64,000 nucleotides of DNA from Antilocapra americana (lineage: Eukaryota > Chordata > Mammalia > Artiodactyla > Antilocapridae): assembly GCA_007570785.1 (NCBI GenBank), contig ML664199.1, positions 20,034,597 to 20,098,596 on the forward strand, in the 5' to 3' direction. This document shows, piece after piece, positions 11,440 through 22,920 of the stretch. Numbering within the stretch: the stretch's first letter is position 1; every line of letters begins with the position of its first letter. Both the position numbers and the translations under genes were made by a program. The notes below the pieces were generated by a model. That model was given only the letters and a program-made list of their open reading frames with translations. It was not told the origin of the DNA and ran no database searches.

Positions 11440-12332
11440 GCCTCTATGCTCTGACCCTATGACTGGGTGATTGAAAAACAACAGAGGCTGAGAAACTGTT
11501 TGGACCATGGTCAGATCTTGGCTTTCCCTGAAACCACCCCGCAGATTAACCCCGTGTCCACCCCACCCTCCACCCCATCCACAGCAGAGCCCTGAATGCA
11601 TGAGTCTACTCCCCCACACACTAAAACCTGCCAACAGATACAGCAAATGGTGATGAAACAAGAAAAAGTCCAGGGAGGAGAGTGCTGCCAGTTTGACATC
11701 TTTCCAGGAGTTACTGTGGCCAGTGGTCTTCCCAGCAGACATCTGTTTTCCCTAACAACGATTTGGCCTAGAGACAGGGTCATGGACCAAGGGTAGGGCC
11801 CTAAGCCCCAAGAGGCCTGGGCCCCGGTGGCATTGCCCAGGTTTCAGGCTCCACCTGGCTGGCCCCTCCCAGACCTACCCCCTCTCTGGCCCCGGGGGCC
11901 CTGGGGGAAGCCTGTCCAGGCCGTGGGAGTTTGGCTACCATTATCTGGCCCTTATCTGGGCCCACTTAGTTCAATGACTAGGAGCCGACCTGAGGGTCAC
12001 GCCTGTCTCCAGAGAGTCCGTGCTATCTCAGTGACCTGCAGAAACCGTGGCATTAGCTCATGTTTTCTGACGACAGAGAGGACCCTGCCATATCGTAGCC
12101 CTGCATCCCCGCCCCCAGCGTCTGGCTAGAGCCTGGTGGAGGCTCCATGGCTACTCACTGAAATAGCAACGCTGATAACTGGGGCAGACAGAAATGCATT
12201 GATGAATTTCCACTGAGAAAAGTGGTTCCCTCCCCCCTGCCCTCCCCTCTGCGTTCAAGAGGTCCTTCTTTGAGGAACATTCAGGTTCACAGGCTGGGCC
12301 TTTCTCAGACACGGCCTCAAACCTGTCCCCAC
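11440..12332 (+). other. GC-rich core of unknown origin
   Basis: About 890 bp of visibly GC-rich sequence sits inside an AT-rich region, with runs such as 'gcccccagcgtctgg' and 'ggccccgggggccctggg'. A 100-codon proline- and leucine-rich frame (11827-12129) shows no recognisable domain and is probably compositional. The core could be UTR or lncRNA sequence captured in a processed transcript, or a fragment of an unrecognised repeat or satellite. I do not recognise a parent gene. Confidence 0.6.
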
Positions 12333-12444
12333 CCTATGACTGATCCATGTTGATGTATGGCAAAAACCAATGCTATATTGTAATTATTCTTCAATTAAAA
12401 ATAAATTTAAACAACTGTCCCCCCCCAAAAAAAAATTTGAGACT

Positions 12445-12609
12445 AAAATTAGGTGTTGTTTGAAACAAGGGTATAGTGGAAACAAGACTGGCCATAAGTT
12501 TTTAGTTTTGAAACTGCCTGATTATACTATTCTAAGATATTTAAAATTTTCAAAATTAAAATTTTATTTCTAATCTTCAATTTGGTTTTTTCAATTGTAG
12601 GTAGCTATT
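12445..12609. other. Short non-genic AT-rich stretch
   Basis: This continues the sequence that preceded the chimeric insertion. Nothing is recognised in it. Confidence 0.5.
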
Positions 12610-13050
12610 GGTTGCAAGGCACAGGTTCAGGTGCTAAAAATGTGCAAGGATAAATAAAATAAATTTCATAATCTAAAATAGCTTACTACCTGGTGGAGAA
12701 GAAATTATGTCCACACTCCTCTATAATCTGAAATAGATTATTTTTAAATGTTATAGCAAAGACCCAAGGGAGCTCAAAGGAGGGAATTAATTAATTCTCT
12801 TTGGAGATCAGATCTGGTAATAACAAAGGTAACATTTAACCTGAGAAAGGATGAATTCCAAAAAGAAGTTACAGCACGCAAAAGAAAGAACACAAACATT
12901 CTTGAAATGGAGATGAATCCTCACTGGATAATATAAAATACTGAGCTAGTTGGGAGTGAGTAGTGGTGAGAAATACCTATAAATAGGTGTGAGGAATCTC
13001 ACTGTGTAAAGGCTTGAATGCCATACTACATCCCTTTTAGTTTGTTACTT
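12610..13050 (-). mobile_element. Probable L2-type ancient LINE relic
   Basis: The order of weak blocks ('caaggcacaggttcaggtgc', 'ggataaataaaataaat', 'gggagctcaaaggag', 'cattcttgaaatggagatg', 'gcttgaatgccatac') resembles the antisense of mammalian L2. Divergence is high and the boundaries are approximate. Confidence 0.5.
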
Positions 13051-13230
13051 TATTTAGTTACCAAGGCATATTTGTAAGTGAATGAAGCTGAAGCATATTT
13101 TACTTGATTTATAACTTTGGTATTTAGATATATAGTATGCGGACCTCTATGTGCCCTTGTTCTAGGCCTGGGAATGTTAAGAGCAGCCCAAGATTCATAA
13201 TGGTTTTAACCAGTCCTATTTCCCCTACTG

Positions 13231-13443
13231 GCTTCCCTGGTGGCTCAGCAGTAAAGAATCCACCTGCAATGCAGGAATTGCAGGAAACCTGGGTTCGATC
13301 CCTAGGTAAGAAAGATCCCCTCAAGGAGGGCATGGAACTCCAATATTCTTGCCTGAAGGATCTCATGTTCAGAGGAGGCTGGCAGTTACAGTCCATAGGG
13401 TTGCAAAGAGTCAGACATGACCTGAAGCAACCTAGCATGCACA
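13231..13443 (+). mobile_element. Bov-tA/Bov-A2 SINE
   Basis: It has the gcttccctggtggctcagca head, a B-box-like ggttcgatcc near 13292-13301, the Bov-A body, and the end variant 'gaagcaacctagcatgcaca'. An imperfect target-site duplication is visible (atttcccctactg at 13218-13230, attttccctattg at 13449-13461). Confidence 0.92.
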
Positions 13444-13640
13444 AACACATTTTCCCTATTGAAAAACAATGTTATGATTATTAAAATTAATCCTATAATG
13501 ATCATGATTATAAATATGTTTTCATACACTGTATATATTTAATTCATGGTAAAGGCCCAAAAATGGAATTGCAAAATGAAAGGGTGTAGGCATAGTGAAT
13601 TTGATAGATACTGCAAATTTGATAGATACTACAGGATTGC

Positions 13641-14743
13641 CTTACTTCTGCTTTATTGACTAAGCCAAAGCCTTTGACTGTGTGGATCATAATAAACTGT
13701 GGAAAATTCTGAAAGAAATGGGAATACCAGACCATCTGACCTGTCTCTTGAGAAACCTGTATGCAGGTCAGGAAGCAACAAGTAGAACTGGACATGGAAC
13801 AACAGACTGGTTCCAAATAGGAAAAGGAGTATGTCAAGGCTGCATAGTGTCACCCTGCTTATTTAGCTTATATGCAGAGTACATCAATGAGAAAGGCTGG
13901 GCTGGAAGAAGCACAAGCTGGAATCAAGATTGCCGGGAGAAACATCAATAACCTCAGATATGCAGACAACACCACCCTTATGGCAGAAAATGAAGAGGAA
14001 CTAAAAAGCCTCTTGCTGAAAGTGAAAGAAGAGAGTGAAAAAGTTGGCCTAAGGCTCAACGTTAAGAAAACTAAGATCACGGCATCTGGTCCCATCACTT
14101 CATGGGAAATAGATGGGGAAACAATGGAAACAGTGTCAGACTTTATTTTGGGGGGCTCCAAAATCACTACAGATGGTGACTGCAGCCACGAAATTAAAAG
14201 ATGCTTACTCCTTGGAAGGAAAGTTATGACCAACCTAGACAGCATATTAAAAAGCAGAGACATTACTTTGCCAACAAAGGTCCATCTAGTCAAGGCTATG
14301 GTTTTTCCAGTAGTCATGTATGGATGTGAGAGTTGGTCTATAAAGAAAGCTGAGTGCTGAAGAATTGATGCTTTTGAACTGTGGTGTTGGAGAAGACTCT
14401 TGAGAGAGAGTCCCTTGGACTGCAAGGAGATCCAACAAGTTCATCCTAAAGGAGATCAGTCCTGGGTGTTCATTGGCAGGACTGATGTTGAAGCTGAAAC
14501 TCCAGTACTTTGGCCACCTGATGCCACGAGCTGACTCATTGGAAAAGACCCTAATGCTAGGAAGGATTGGGGCCAGGAGGAGAAGGGGATGACAGAGGAC
14601 GGTTGGATGGCATCACTGACCTAATAGACATGGGTTTGGGTAGACTCCGGCAGTCGGTGTTGGACAGGGAAGACTGGCGTGCTGCGGTTCATGGGGTCGC
14701 AGAGTCGGACACAACTGAGCGACTGAACTGAACTGAACTGAAT
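13641..14743 (+). mobile_element. BovB LINE, 5'-truncated
   Basis: It enters RT at 'acttctgctttattgac' and continues to the BovB 3' end with an ACTGA-type tail (gactgaactgaactgaactg) at 14721-14743. Compared with other copies here it carries a one-base insertion at about 13884-13888 (catcaatgag versus catcatgag), a CGA-to-TGA stop at 14358-14360 and a short AG-repeat insertion near 14405. It is non-functional. Confidence 0.95.
13872..14360 (+). pseudogene. BovB RT fragment, catalytic motif mutated
   Basis: A 162-codon open stretch contains the RT catalytic block, but it reads LRYADNTTLMAE, so the second aspartate of YADD is Asn. It ends AEC-stop where other copies continue AEHRRIDAFELWCW. 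The preceding RT piece (13682-13951) is in a different frame because of the inserted base. Confidence 0.88.
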
Positions 14744-16200
14744 CAACTGGAGGAAGGTATACATGGCGAATTGATAAGAGACTGAGAAATGGACTCTTTA
14801 TTCAGCTTAGCAAGTGCCTAGCTAAAAACTGGAGGTTGTAGTCCCAAGAAAGAAAAGGAAGAACATATACTAATTTAGTCTCTTCCATATGCCCAAATGA
14901 AAATCCTAAGTATAAAAGCTTTAATCAGAATGAATTAGTCTCTCAATCTAGGGTTTTTTTATTAGCTTGGGACTGCTCCAAAGAGTTCCATGTCAGAAGC
15001 GAGGAGACACTGATATGCAGGTATCTAAAACTGATTTTCTGTAATGTCTCAGTTTTTCATAATATCTTCAGAGATGATTTCTTACACTTCAATAGAGGGG
15101 ATACTGACTTATTCATGTTATGTCTTTGAACCACCTCTACTTGAAGTAGAAGGATAAGATTAAAAATGATGATAAAGTCCTTGTGTCTTTAAACAATGTA
15201 ACTAATTCTTTCACTGCCTATAGCCAACATATAGCACTGTTTCTGCCTACAAGGGAAGCCCTAAAACAAACACATACAATATAAATTCTTTGAACAAAAA
15301 AAAATATTTAAGATACACAAGGGTCTTAGACATTACAAAAGGAAAAGGAAAGGAGTGAAATTTGCAGGACCACTTGTGTAGCTCAAGAGTCCTCTTCCTC
15401 TGGTGCCCAAGCAGTGAATTTTGGGGGAGGAGGGGGTCCAGTGGCAGAAAAATAGAAATGAAAGAGAAAAATTAGGTTCCAATGAGGAATGCATCAGAAA
15501 AAGGTGTAATAGGGACACAGAGAGGAAAGGCATTCAGCACAGTCAAGACAAAGGCAGAACAAGTGTGAGATTAAGAGAAATAAATGAAACTAGTAGGGAG
15601 TCAAGGAAATCTCACATGAAAAGTGAGTTTCTATCACGACTTCTAGAGGGACATGAGAAGGGTGAGGAGGGGACTTGCAGGTCAGCCTGCACTTATTTAG
15701 TCAGTTATAAGGGAAAACTGCTGTCTCATTAAGGCTAGAAATGATGTTGATCATTTTTTTCTCCCTTTTAGATAACTGCATGGGAGTTATAATTGGTATG
15801 AGGAAGCATGGGCAGCACAGTTCAGGCCCTTGCTCAGTGGGAATACCCTAGAGGCATGTGCCAAGTTGGATAATAATGACAGCTGTGGCTATCAAATCAT
15901 GCAGCCAAGGCTTTCAGAGGAAATGAGGCTGACCCCAGAGACCGGACAGGTTATATCTAGATCTCCAAGGAGAGGAGTGAAGAACTGTCTTCTTGAATTG
16001 GTTTTTAAAAATGACAAGTTTATTTAACAGATGTGGAGAAGGTGAAAGAGTATATATATTTATGTATATTTTTAAAGATAAAATCATTCTTTCAGAGGAT
16101 ATTAGAAAAATGATTCCTAGAGACTTGCTAGAATATTTAATAGAAATTCTACTAGTGTGATACAAATATCTTCTCGGATCTATTCTTTTTTTAAAAAATA
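14744..16200. other. Non-genic stretch
   Basis: Nothing is recognised as a gene or classified repeat. A 103-codon highly charged frame at 15421-15732 has no domain, start context or neighbours to support it. Confidence 0.5.
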
Positions 16201-16484
16201 ATTTTATTTATTTATTTATTTTTGGCTGTGTTGGGTCTTTGCTGCTGCATGGACTTTTCTCTAGTTGTGGCCAGTGGGGTCTACTCTATAGCTGCAGAGC
16301 ACAGGCTCTAGGTCATATGTTCTTCAGTAATTGGGGCTCCTGGGCTCAAGGGCACAGGCCCAGTATTGGTGGCACACAGGCTTACTTGCTTTGCAGCATG
16401 TGGGATCTTCCCAGACCAGGGATCGAACCTGTGTCTCCTGCATTGTCAGGCAGATTCTTTTCCACTGTGTCATCAGAGAAGTCC
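16201..16484 (-). mobile_element. CHR-type SINE, near full length
   Basis: It opens with an antisense tail (tttatttatttattt), then tttggctgtgttgggtctttg, followed by the repeated 'cacaggct' blocks and the tRNA-derived head (tcttcccagaccagggatcg ... cagagaagtcc). The cetartiodactyl CHR family fits well. Overlapping open frames are SINE translation. Confidence 0.88.
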
Positions 16485-17599
16485 TGGCTTTATTCTTATT
16501 GTATAAACCAATAATCCAAATAGGCCTTCCTATTTTTTTTTTACTCAATGTCTAAAAATTTTAGTAACAAACATAACCAAGTATAGTTTTTAAGCACAGA
16601 ACATTAAACCTCTGTTATTTGTGAGATATCTGGTTGCTACAGAAGAATTTTTCAGTAGGTTAATATTAGAAAAATCTTTTCATCATAAAGAAGCAATCCG
16701 GTGATGAGAAAAACTTCCCTTTGTCTTTATGAGAGCTTATCTAAATTGTAGAAGTCACATATTAGTTTACATGAAATGTTTTCAGTGTTTTACAAAGTTA
16801 ATTCCAGACATACAAATATAAAAGGTTCTGTCAGAAACTACCCTGGCTTGTAGCTGCACTTAGAGATTTAGACCTTGATTAGCAATCTTACAGAAGCTGA
16901 CTTGATCCCAGTGGACTGTCTTGCCAGACCACACTAACAGCTGAAACATCCAGAAAAGAGCCTCCCCGGAAATTTCAACTTTTAAAGGTGATAATATAAT
17001 CTATATTTTTTTTTATTTATGTAACACCTTTGCTCCAAAGATGAAACTCAGCACTGAATTTCTGGGGAGATGTGGCCTGTCTACACTGTAAGCGGCTATG
17101 TATCACTTCTCCTTTTAAGAGCACAGAGACTAGCCACTGGAGGTCCCAAATGCCTAACACTAATTCTACTGGATTTGGTAAATCTCTAGAACTCAGTAAA
17201 AAATATTTCATATGCAGGAATCTGTTAGGGTTCCTGAACATTTGGGGAATAATCAAACTTCAGTTTATGTGGCTTTCCATGAACTTAAAATTATAGATGT
17301 TTAACCTCTCAATTAACACTTGCTCTCTCAGCAGACATCCTAAACTGGAGTGAGACTGTCTCCTTGCCGATATAAAATGACTGACTTGCTACAATATAAC
17401 CTGTTTACAAATCTTCACATGGATTCCTGGAACTCTGAAGAGAATTGGCTTTCCACAGATTTGCCTCTATGGGAATAATATGATTATTGCAGGTAATCCG
17501 GTGCAGTAAAGTGGCTTTGTAAGTACCCCTTTTTGATGACAGTAAGAGCTTAATGAATGTCACCGTTCCTCCTCAGAAACACTAACTGAAGGCTCTGAA
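16485..17599. other. Non-genic, apparently unique sequence
   Basis: No recognisable retroposon or exon is seen. Sequence complexity is normal. Confidence 0.5.
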
Positions 17600-17960
17600 G
17601 GCTTACTTTGGGTGGGCAAGCTGTTAGGTTCTATACACTACCCTGGGAGGCACAGGACATGTTTCCTTTCTGGGGGTGGGGGGTGTTGCAATCTGCTAGG
17701 GTAGATGGGAATGTACACAATGGGAAATAACAATGACAAACAGCACAGGAAACAGAGGCAACTGAGAACCAATGGTGGAGCTAGGGTCTGCAAAGATCAG
17801 AGAGAGTCTAGAACTCAAGCCTTAAAGCAAGGTAGGGCTTTGAAGAGAGTTGATAAGAGGTCATTTCAGGATCTGCGTAAGTGGAAGAATGGGATATACC
17901 GGACATATTAAAGCTATCCTTGAGATGATCATAGAACATGGTCCTTGGGATCTGAGAATG
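17600..17960 (-). mobile_element. Possible L2-type relic
   Basis: Weak L2-like word order in antisense ('gttaggttctatacactac', 'gaacatgg'-type spacing, 'gggctttgaagagagttgat'). The assignment is tentative; it could equally be unique sequence. Confidence 0.33.
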
Positions 17961-19096
17961 TTTAAAAATATAATATACATTCTCTAGGGACTTCAAGTAA
18001 AGCAAAAAAGAAGGGAAGTTCTCTGCGTTTATCATTTGGGAAGATTGGGAAGGAGCCACAGTGTGCAGTGCCCACCACAGAACATGAGGCACTGAAGCAG
18101 TCATCAAAACTGGCCAGAAGGCAGCCAAACCTGAATGAAGAGGGCAGAAAAACTCTGAGAAGAAGGGAGAGGACACCAATTAGATTGACCTTTAAGAAGG
18201 TTCCCTACTACAGATATGCAAGTGTGAATAGGCTGCCTGCTAAGGAAATCATTAGCTTCCTGACCTACAGCAGTTCACGTAGAAAATATTAAGTCACCTA
18301 CTAAACTCCAAATTAAATTGTGGGCTTAGAATGTTTGATTACAATATTATAGTGATTATAATATTTCCTATCAAGGTAACAGTAAGTGCCAGAAACACAG
18401 AAATCAAATTTCTGCTTAATTTGATAATATCAGCTTTTATACAAGAAGCTCAAACTATAGCTGTTTCATTTTTATTTTTTATGAATCTACTTTGGAGCAC
18501 AAATAATGATGAATTTTGTGACCTCTAAATAAGAACACTGGGTAAGACAAATTTTAGCAATAAATACTTTAAATGAAGTTTGATTTTACTTAGGCAGTCA
18601 CTGCATCTCATGGAATCAGATTTCATTAACACTCACTAAAGATTAATTAACTCCTAGGATATTCCCAAATAAATTAACAATTCCTTTGTTCACTCATGCC
18701 ACCATCTTACTCAGAAGCCAGCACAGAATTTACTGAGGCCAAAGACAATGAAATTATCTGTCTTTGGGGTTAAGGTTGCATTCAAAAGAGGCAGGATATA
18801 CTTGACTCCCTATGAAAGTGGGATTAGATTCAGACTTTAAGAATTTGCTGTTCAGCTCACTGTGCACTCACTGGAGAGCCAAAAAGTCTGTCACAGAAAT
18901 GAGTGCAAAATAAAATGTTCTTGAATCTTGTAAGACTGACTTTTTGTCAATACTTGCTCATTACAGAAGTAACACTGAAAAACTTAGAAATAATGGTAAA
19001 ACAATCTCATTAATATATTAACATGAATATTAATAAATAATAATTTAAAACTTTATTTTATTTTAATTTAATAAAAATATTAAATATTTATTAATT
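17961..19096. other. Non-genic stretch, AT-rich toward its right end
   Basis: A 123-codon minus-strand frame (17808-18179) and several shorter ones lack recognisable domains. 18990-19096 is strongly AT-rich (TTTATT/AATA words), probably including the degraded tail region of the adjacent SINE. Confidence 0.5.
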
Positions 19097-19211
19097 TAGT
19101 GGTGTGAGGTCTTAGTTGTAACATATGGGATCTAGCTCCCTGATTAGGATCAAACCTGGGCTCTCTGTATTGGCAGTGCAGTCTTAGCCACTGGACCACC
19201 AGAGAAATTCC
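19097..19211 (-). mobile_element. CHR-type SINE, truncated
   Basis: Only the head-proximal part remains: 'gatctagctccctgattagg', 'atcaaacctgggctctctg', then 'tagccactggaccaccag'. It is diverged. Confidence 0.72.
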
Positions 19212-19990
19212 TAAATCTTTAACCCATTTAAATATATATTAAAAATTCTGTAGATCCATTTAAACCTAATTGCTTTTAATAAAGCCAGCTTTATTAGATT
19301 TGAAAGACAGCTAATTACTAAAATCTGTGTGAGATCATCAAAATTGCTAGTATGGTTAGATTTGACTCACACATCCCTTTCTGAATTGCTGTAGTTGTTG
19401 CTTACTATTTATTTTTCCTGAATACTCTCAACCCGTTTCACTTTCCTTTTCTTGTTCACATCAACCTTGAATCAGAACTTTTATTTCTTCCTCTGCAGGT
19501 GACTCAAGTACCATCGATTAGTGTCAGTCTCAATCCTCGCCTCCACCAGCAAACGTTTCAGGATGCTCCACCCTAGAAGCAGCGGCAGCAGTCTTCCTGC
19601 AAAGCCTATCTGTGATCTTGCTGTCTATGGAATTTGTTGACATCTATTTCTAGAGCAAGGTCAGAACCAGTCTTTCCTATGTCCACTAATTTTGCACTTA
19701 GTTATCTTTAATATTCCATGCATTCACTTTAACCTTTTGTTTATTGATTCACCTGAAAATAAATAAGGCACTATCTATACATCCAATGATTCAAATAAGA
19801 TGGAAAATAGTAACTGTCATTTTTTCTATCTTGAATACAAATAATCCAAAAATTTTAAAAGTAAAAACACTAAAGTTAGTTGCATTTACATCAGTATACT
19901 CCAGTACACTTCTCACCAGGGAAGATGAAAACATGGTACGTTCTGTCTTTGAATTTATATATGAAAATCAGCATGACTTGTTGTTCTAGA
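19212..19990. other. Non-genic stretch
   Basis: No supported gene. It includes a slightly GC-richer patch near 19500-19620 with no recognisable coding pattern. Confidence 0.45.
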
Positions 19991-20221
19991 GCAGGGAATG
20001 GTAAACTACAAGTCCCAATCCAGCCCACCACCTATTTTTGTAAATAAAGTATCACTGGAACATACCCCCACATACATTGACCTATTGTCTATGTCTGACT
20101 TTGTACAACAACAGCGGAATGAAGTAGCTACAACAGAGACTCAATGGCTGCAAATCTTATTTACAACCTGGAAACTTATAAAATGTGCCAAGGCCATTTC
20201 TATGGCAAGGTAGGGACCACT
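19991..20221. mobile_element. Ancient non-autonomous DNA transposon relic (hAT-like)
   Basis: Near-palindromic ends (gcagggaatggtaaacta on the left, gcaaggtagggaccactg on the right) enclose 'cctatttttgtaaataaagt', 'tattgtctatg' and 'caacagagactcaatggctg'. That order matches a well-known mammalian interspersed DNA-transposon family. No transposase is present. The exact family was not assigned. Confidence 0.6.
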
Positions 20222-20790
20222 GTAGATATTTTAATCATTAAAAGCCTAGCTTCTGCTGTTTAGATATCATTCACTGATACAAAGAAATAGGGATCCATTG
20301 AGAACTGGTAGCAATGAGTGAAGAAGTGCTCCAAATATGATGGAGCCATATCAAAAGGGCATAGGAGCCAAGCGGAAAGAGCTCCCAATGGTCAAAGCTA
20401 GACAAATTTGAGACACAGAGTAAGATATAATAGTATTGGATTATAATCCACAGAGCAAAATTTTTAAAGTCATGAATGAGTCCCTGTTGAATAAGTAAAT
20501 AAATGTAGAATAAATGAGGGAAACAAAATCACCAGTAGAATACCATAATAACAGTTGCAGGAAAGACCCACAAATGGAAGCTGAAATTCATGATCCAAAA
20601 TTTAAGGAGAAACAGCAGTGCAACAAGGTTGCAACGTATTTCGCCTAGGATACTTGTTAATTTCAAATAGAAACATATTAAGGTAGAGAAACCCAGCAGA
20701 CACTACTTTAACCAACTGATCAAAGATAACATCACCAGTAAAAAGACATAAGGAAGTAATTTAACTCTTTGTTAAGATGCACTGTGGGAA
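20222..20790. other. Non-genic stretch
   Basis: No classified repeat or coding exon is seen. Confidence 0.45.
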
Positions 20791-21151
20791 GGGCTTCCCC
20801 AGGTGGCTCAGCGGTAAAAAATCCGACTGCCAATGCAGGAGACACAAGTTCAACCCCTGGTCAGGGAAGATTCCACCTGCCACAGAGCAACTAAGTCCAT
20901 GCACCATAACTACTAAGACCCCTCTCTAGAGACTGGGAGCTGCAACTACTAAGTCCATGTACCAAAACTACTGAAGCCCACACACCTAGAACCTGTGCTC
21001 CACGGCAAGAGAAGTCACCACAACGACAAGCCCACGCACCACAACTGGAGAAGAGCCCTTACTCTCCACAACTAGAGAATGGCCCGCGCAGCAGTAAAGA
21101 CTCAACACAGCCAAAAATGAAATAAGCAAGTAAATGAAATTATTTAAAAAA
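20791..21151 (+). mobile_element. CHR-type SINE, full length
   Basis: It has a tRNA-derived head (gggcttccccaggtggctca, then 'tcaacccctggtcagggaag'), repeated 'aactactaagtccatg' and 'cacgcaccacaactgg' monomer-like blocks, and an A-rich tail. It gives the plus-strand view of the elements found antisense at 6928, 16201 and 19097. Confidence 0.9.
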
Positions 21152-21169
21152 TCAGACAAACTCAAAATG

Positions 21170-21530
21170 AATGGCAGTCTATAAAAATAACTAACTAGTA
21201 CTATTCAAAAATGCCAAGGTCATGAAAGACAGATGAACTGTTAACTGACTGGCAGGTATTAAAGAGACAGCAAAAAATGCAAGGTGGTGTCTTATACTGC
21301 ATCCCAGAACAGAGAAAGGACATAGTGGGAAACTGGTGAAAGAGGAAATGTCTTTAATAAATTAATAACATTGTTACAATGCCAGTTTCTTAATTTTTAT
21401 CACTGGGTTTGAGTTATAGAAATAGAAATATTGGTGGAAACTGGGTAAAATTTATGCAGGGACCCTCTACTATTTTTGCAAATTTTCTATAAGTTTAAAA
21501 TTACTTCCAACTAAAAAGTGAAAAATGTGT
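21170..21530 (+). mobile_element. Probable L1M-type 3' UTR relic
   Basis: Blocks 'gggtttgagttatagaaa', 'ggaccctctactatttttgc', 'ttttctataagtttaaaatt' and 'aactaaaaagtg' resemble the 3' end of old mammalian L1 families. The subfamily is unresolved. Confidence 0.5.
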
Positions 21531-22670
21531 TGGGGAAAAAAAAGCGTAATTTTCTGATTAAGGGAATGAATAGAAATACAACATGCTATCATTTTTAGTG
21601 ACAACAGCTCCAGGTTATAATATTTATGTTAATAAAATCTCTATACGGTCATGGCTGTTGAATTATTTTTAGGTAGAAAGAGTTTCTTTGACTTTCACAT
21701 AATCAGAGAGTTTTAACCTAGGACAGCAGAAGAAATCCTAATTGAGTAGAAGAGGAGAAGGGCATGACAGGATATCATAAGACTAGAAGGCTCTTTTCCC
21801 TAAAGGTCCTCAAAGCCATTTATTCCCTGCATGTTCTGAAAGCATGAAGAACACAGACCCAGAGATGATGCAGCTGGAGTAAGGCTGGACTGACTGTGGA
21901 GGCCTTAGGGGTGCCTTCCTTTCCCTTTCCCTCTAAAACAGAAATTTTCTCTTTCTTGTACTCCTGAGAAGGATCTGGTGTCTGTGTGTGGCTTTTGGAA
22001 ATCACTGTTACTATTTTAGAGGAATATTTTATGTTGGAATAAGGAATATAGAAAATGAGAGTGGGTCATATGCAGAAACACAAATTAGAAAAGGAAAAAA
22101 ATTATATTTTAAAGGATAAATTCTTATGTAAATGACACTTTTTTTTCTAAATTTATATTAAAATTGGAGAGTTTGGAAACAAATCACATTATAATGTATT
22201 AATTTCAATCATTTGACCCAACACTCTGCTAGCCTCTATTGAAAAATAAATAAATAAATAAATCACTCTATCTGTCCTCAAATGCTTGCCCTCTTTTGAG
22301 GCAACAAATGAACTATTGAGAAATAAGAAAAATTAGGGGGAAAAGTAACAGTGTATACAAATGGGATAGATATTTAGAAAGATAAAGATACTTGCTAAAG
22401 GGAGTATTTAGCATGGATGTCATGAGGATTATGAGAGATAGCTTGCTTCTTGAAAGAGGATAAAAATATTACCAAAATGTTGCCTTTATTGTAACGATCA
22501 ACTAAAATACTACAGGAAAGAAACTAAGTCCTATCCTTACAAAATACATTTTAAAATGTTCAGGTTTATTACAAGCCTAAAAGTGAGAAATGTGATTTTA
22601 AATTATTGGAACAAAATGTAATAAAATTTCCTACTTCAAACAAGGCACAAAGTGCCCAAAGTAAAAAAGA
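21531..22670. other. Non-genic stretch with short (AAAT)n
   Basis: No gene is supported. A short AAAT tandem tract lies at 22243-22263. The remainder looks unique. Confidence 0.5.
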
Positions 22671-22740
22671 ATTGTTGTTCAGTCACTACCTCGTGTCTGA
22701 CTCTTTGCCACCCCATGAACTGCAGCAGGCCAGGTTTCCT
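22671..22740 (-). mobile_element. Bov-A2-type SINE, terminal fragment
   Basis: The antisense reads attgttgttcagtcactacc, then gactctttgccaccccatg and 'agcaggccaggtttcct', which is the terminal part of Bov-A2. It stops abruptly after about 70 bp, so this is a truncated copy. Confidence 0.78.
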
Positions 22741-22756
22741 TAATACATTTAACTAA

Positions 22757-22920
22757 ATAAAAAATTTTAAATTTTTGATCAAAAGCTTCTATAAACACTG
22801 CAAGAAAAGAAATCAGACATCAACTTGGGAGAAGACATCAGCAATTAATTGAGAAAAAAATTAGAAATCAAGAATACGTATTATTACCTCAATTAAAAAG
22901 GCTATGTAAATAATTCAGGA
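22757..22920 (+). mobile_element. L1M ORF2-end relic (tentative)
   Basis: The words 'ttgatcaaaagcttctat', 'aaatcagacatcaacttggg', 'agaagacatcagcaatt' and 'caattaaaaaggctatg' track the end of L1 ORF2. Decay is strong. It may belong to the same element as 23625-23975. Confidence 0.45.

Larger units (their letters stand above)
11145..12444 (+). mobile_element. Chimeric retroposed insertion with 16-bp target-site duplication
   Basis: The same 16-mer, aaaaaaatttgagact, stands at 11145-11160 and 12429-12444. Between the copies, on the plus strand, are (1) 11161-11439, an antisense piece of the BovB 3' ORF region; (2) 11440-12332, a GC-rich segment unlike anything else here; (3) 12333-12409, an L1-type 3' end matching the one at 10609-10690; and (4) an AATAAA at 12400-12405, a C-run and an A-run that merges with the right duplication. 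A TSD plus a 3' A-run is the hallmark of L1-mediated retroposition, so the composite probably arrived as one RNA. The 5' junction shares 'gact' with BovB, consistent with microhomology. The source transcript is unknown. Confidence 0.8.

Noticed and set aside
11437..11742. Open frames on the minus strand in the GC-rich core that could suggest a coding retrogene
   Set aside because: Two overlapping minus-strand frames and plus-strand frames are all open for similar lengths, which points to composition. Retroposition orientation (A-run on the plus strand) also argues against a minus-strand product.
11827..12129. 100-codon Pro/Leu/Gly-rich frame in the GC-rich core
   Set aside because: GC-rich sequence lacks stops by composition. 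No domain was recognised and overlapping frames are equally open nearby.
13231..13310. tRNA-like sequence with a B-box (ggttcgatcc)
   Set aside because: It is the tRNA-derived head of a Bov-tA SINE, not a tRNA gene; no cloverleaf with an anticodon loop is maintained. The same applies to other Bov-tA and CHR heads.
13868..14425. 185-codon minus-strand frame, and a similar one at 35229-35807
   Set aside because: These are antisense shadows of BovB RT; the sense strand carries the recognisable RT motifs.
15421..15732. 103-codon charged frame
   Set aside because: Purine-rich sequence gives Lys/Arg/Glu codons; no domain, splice context or neighbour supports coding.
17808..18179. 123-codon minus-strand frame
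   Set aside because: No recognisable domain and partly overlaps a possible L2 relic; treated as chance.
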